From Caulobacter sp. (GTDB lineage: Bacteria; Pseudomonadota; Alphaproteobacteria; Caulobacterales; Caulobacteraceae), in the NCBI GenBank assembly GCA_014378155.1, contig JACMOF010000486.1:1-6428 (forward strand): DNA of 6,428 nt. The letters run 5' to 3'. The position numbers and the translations under genes were made by a program. Positions 5,267 through 6,428 of this stretch are shown here, piece by piece. The notes beneath the pieces were generated by a model. It searched no databases. It had not been told where the DNA came from and saw only the letters and a list, made by a program, of their open reading frames with translations. How positions within the stretch are numbered: position 1 is the first letter of the stretch; each line of letters begins with the position of its first letter.

Positions 5267-5821
5267 ATGATCCCCTTCGGCGCCATCATCCTGACCGGCG
5301 GCGGCTCGCGTCGCATGGGCGCCGACAAGGCGTTGCTCGACTGGAACGGTCAGCGGGCGGTGGACTGCGTGGTCGCCCTGGCGCGCGCGGCGGGCGCGGC
5401 GCGCGTGTTGACCGCCGGGCGCGATCACGGGTTGGAGCATGTCGAGGATCCCGCGCCCGATGCCGGGCCCGTGGGCGGGGTGCTGGCGGGCTGCGCGGCG
5501 CTGGCGGCGAGCGGCCTGACGCGAGCGCTGGTGCTGGCGGTCGATGCGCCGACCGTGACCTTGGCCGACCTCACGCCGCTGCTCGCCGCGCCGGGGGTGG
5601 GAGCGTTTTACGAGGGACTGCCGGTTCCGATGGTGCTGGCTTTGACCGCCGTGCCGGGTGACGCGGAGGTCGGCTGGCCGTTGCGGCGGCTCGTCGAGCG
5701 GGCAGGACTGGTCGCCGAGCCCTGCGACGAGGCCGTGCGGTTGAGGCTGCGCGGGGCCAACACGCCGGAGGAGCGGGCGAGGTTGATTGTTTTCCCTTCT
5801 CCAAGGGGAGAAGGATATTGA
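5267..5821 (+). CDS. MobA-like molybdenum cofactor guanylyltransferase family protein
   Basis: This 184-residue protein is a small nucleotidyltransferase of the MobA/NTP_transf_3 type. MobA attaches GMP to molybdopterin to make the guanine dinucleotide cofactor. The N-terminus [19 protein letters not shown] (residues 6-24) is the nucleotide-binding signature, with the key Arg and Lys. DAGPVGG (65-71) and AVDAP (91-95, metal-binding Asp) follow, and NTPEE (165-169) is the usual end motif. The frame is open upstream to a TTG at 5216, but the ATG at 5267 is preferred because family proteins start right before this motif. The last residues, FPSPRGEGY, are read from a hairpin repeat and probably are not part of the conserved fold. 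It is divergent from the lacI-type gene. True MobA is likely, though a MobA-related nucleotidyltransferase with another substrate (for example CTP:molybdopterin) is possible. Confidence 0.85.
   Translation: MIPFGAIILTGGGSRRMGADKALLDWNGQRAVDCVVALARAAGAARVLTAGRDHGLEHVEDPAPDAGPVGGVLAGCAALAASGLTRALVLAVDAPTVTLADLTPLLAAPGVGAFYEGLPVPMVLALTAVPGDAEVGWPLRRLVERAGLVAEPCDEAVRLRLRGANTPEERARLIVFPSPRGEGY
5795..5814. terminator. Hairpin at the 3' end of the MobA-like gene
   Basis: CCTTCTCC (5795-5802) pairs perfectly with GGAGAAGG (5807-5814) around the loop AAGG. It sits at the end of the coding sequence, between two convergent genes, and resembles the CTTCTCC/GGAGAAG intergenic palindromes I recall as common in Caulobacter-type genomes. 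It could end transcription from both sides, but no long T tract follows on either strand. Confidence 0.5.
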
Positions 5822-5846
5822 GGGCTGGCCACCTCCAGGCGCCGCG

Positions 5847-6428
5847 TCAGTAAACGTCGCGCCGGTACCGCCCCTCGTCGCTGAGCCGCTCCACGGCCTC
5901 CGCGCCCAGCACCGCGACCAGCGCGGCATGGACGTCGCCCGACATCCCCTCCAGCGACCCGCAGACAAAGATCGCCGCGCCGTCCGCCACCCAGGCCCGC
6001 AAGGCGTCGGCGGCCTGCATCAACCGGTGCTGGACGTAGATCTTGCGGGTCTGGTCGCGGGAGAAGGCCAGGTCGAGACGTTCCAACACGCCGCTGGCCC
6101 GCCAGGCCTCGATCTCGTCGCGGTGGAAGTAGTCGTGCGCCTGGGTCCGCTCGCCGAACACCAGCCAGTTGCGGTGGCGGCCGGCCGTCGCACGGGCTTT
6201 TAGATGGGCCCGCAAGCCGGCTAGGCCCGTGCCGTTGCCGATCAGGATCAGCGGCCGATCGTCGGTCGGGCCATGGAAGCTTCGGTTGGTCCGCACACGC
6301 GCGGCGATCTCGGCGCCCTTCTCGGCGTGGACGGTCAGCCAGCCCGAGCCCACGCCCGGCCTGCCGTCGGCGCGTCGGAAGGTCCGCACCAGCAGGTCGA
6401 CCCCGCCGGCGGGCGGGAGGGAGGCGAT
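5847..6428 (-). CDS. Flavoprotein reductase, C-terminal NADPH/FAD domain (cut by window edge)
   Basis: The visible 193 residues are the C-terminal part of an NADPH-dependent diflavin-type reductase (CysJ / cytochrome P450 reductase-like FNR domain). GNGTGLAGLRAHLKAR (about residues 64-79 of the visible part) is the NADPH pyrophosphate loop. FGERTQAHDYF, LAFSRDQ (NADPH 2'-phosphate contact) and VCGSLEGM (155-162) follow in family order. The protein ends RYRRDVY, whose last Tyr normally stacks on the FAD ring. The frame is open to the right edge, so the FMN and FAD domains and the true start lie outside. An internal GTG at 6389 is not the start. Related proteins include sulfite reductase alpha subunits and membrane-anchored PepSY-fused ferric-siderophore reductases; the sequence pattern (GLRAHLK, RNWLVFGER) reminds me more of the latter. 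It converges with the MobA-like gene across a 25-bp gap. Confidence 0.85.
   Translation of the reverse strand: MASLPPAGGVDLLVRTFRRADGRPGVGSGWLTVHAEKGAEIAARVRTNRSFHGPTDDRPLILIGNGTGLAGLRAHLKARATAGRHRNWLVFGERTQAHDYFHRDEIEAWRASGVLERLDLAFSRDQTRKIYVQHRLMQAADALRAWVADGAAIFVCGSLEGMSGDVHAALVAVLGAEAVERLSDEGRYRRDVY

Noticed and set aside
5195..5968. Minus-strand open frame opposite the MobA-like gene
   Set aside because: Arg/Gln/His-rich translation typical of a shadow frame. It also overlaps the true end of the flavoprotein gene.
1..6428. Search for a CRISPR array, tRNA, rRNA, insertion sequence, phage or toxin-antitoxin genes
   Set aside because: No spaced direct repeats, cloverleaf-like segment, transposase motif or small paired genes were seen. 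The genes present belong to familiar families.

Overview
The window looks like chromosome from a high-GC alphaproteobacterium, most likely Caulobacter or a close relative. The main reason is that the two genes at the left end match, from my memory of the family, the XylX and XylA proteins of the Caulobacter oxidative (non-phosphorylating) D-xylose pathway. They lie in the same order as in that operon, behind a LacI-type palindromic operator. High GC and frequent G/C third codon positions fit this. No database search was possible, so names rest on recognised motifs and remembered family sequences.

Layout. Positions 1-1977 (minus strand) carry xylX (GTG start) followed 16 bp later by the start of xylA, which runs off the left edge; the rest of a xyl operon would be expected beyond it. 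Positions 1978-2191 hold the promoter region, with the perfect 14-bp palindrome TGTTAGCGCTAACA and a stable GC-rich hairpin behind the next gene. Positions 2192-4007 hold a divergent pair: an atypical NAD(P)-binding SDR-family oxidoreductase (minus) and a MmyB-like helix-turn-helix regulator (plus), sharing a 100-bp AT-richer promoter region. Positions 4005-4109 are a two-hairpin intergenic repeat filling the convergent junction and supplying both stop codons. Positions 4106-5164 (minus) encode a LacI-family repressor, a good candidate for the protein that binds the xylX operator. Positions 5267-5821 (plus) encode a small MobA-like nucleotidyltransferase, probably from a leaderless mRNA. Positions 5847-6428 (minus) are the C-terminal part of a CysJ/cytochrome-P450-reductase-like flavoprotein reductase that runs off the right edge.

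How it fits together. A xylose catabolic operon and a plausible LacI-family controller lie within about 2 kb of each other, separated by an SDR/HTH pair that looks like a self-contained regulatory module. XylX and XylA would perform the last two steps from 2-keto-3-deoxy-xylonate to alpha-ketoglutarate. MobA-like and flavoreductase genes at the right look unrelated to sugar use. I see no phage, insertion sequence, CRISPR array, tRNA or rRNA, and no convincing new multi-gene system. The points most worth a second look are the repeat that donates stop codons, a near-copy of the operator inside the HTH gene built from two rare CTA codons, and the repeat-derived tail of the MobA-like protein.
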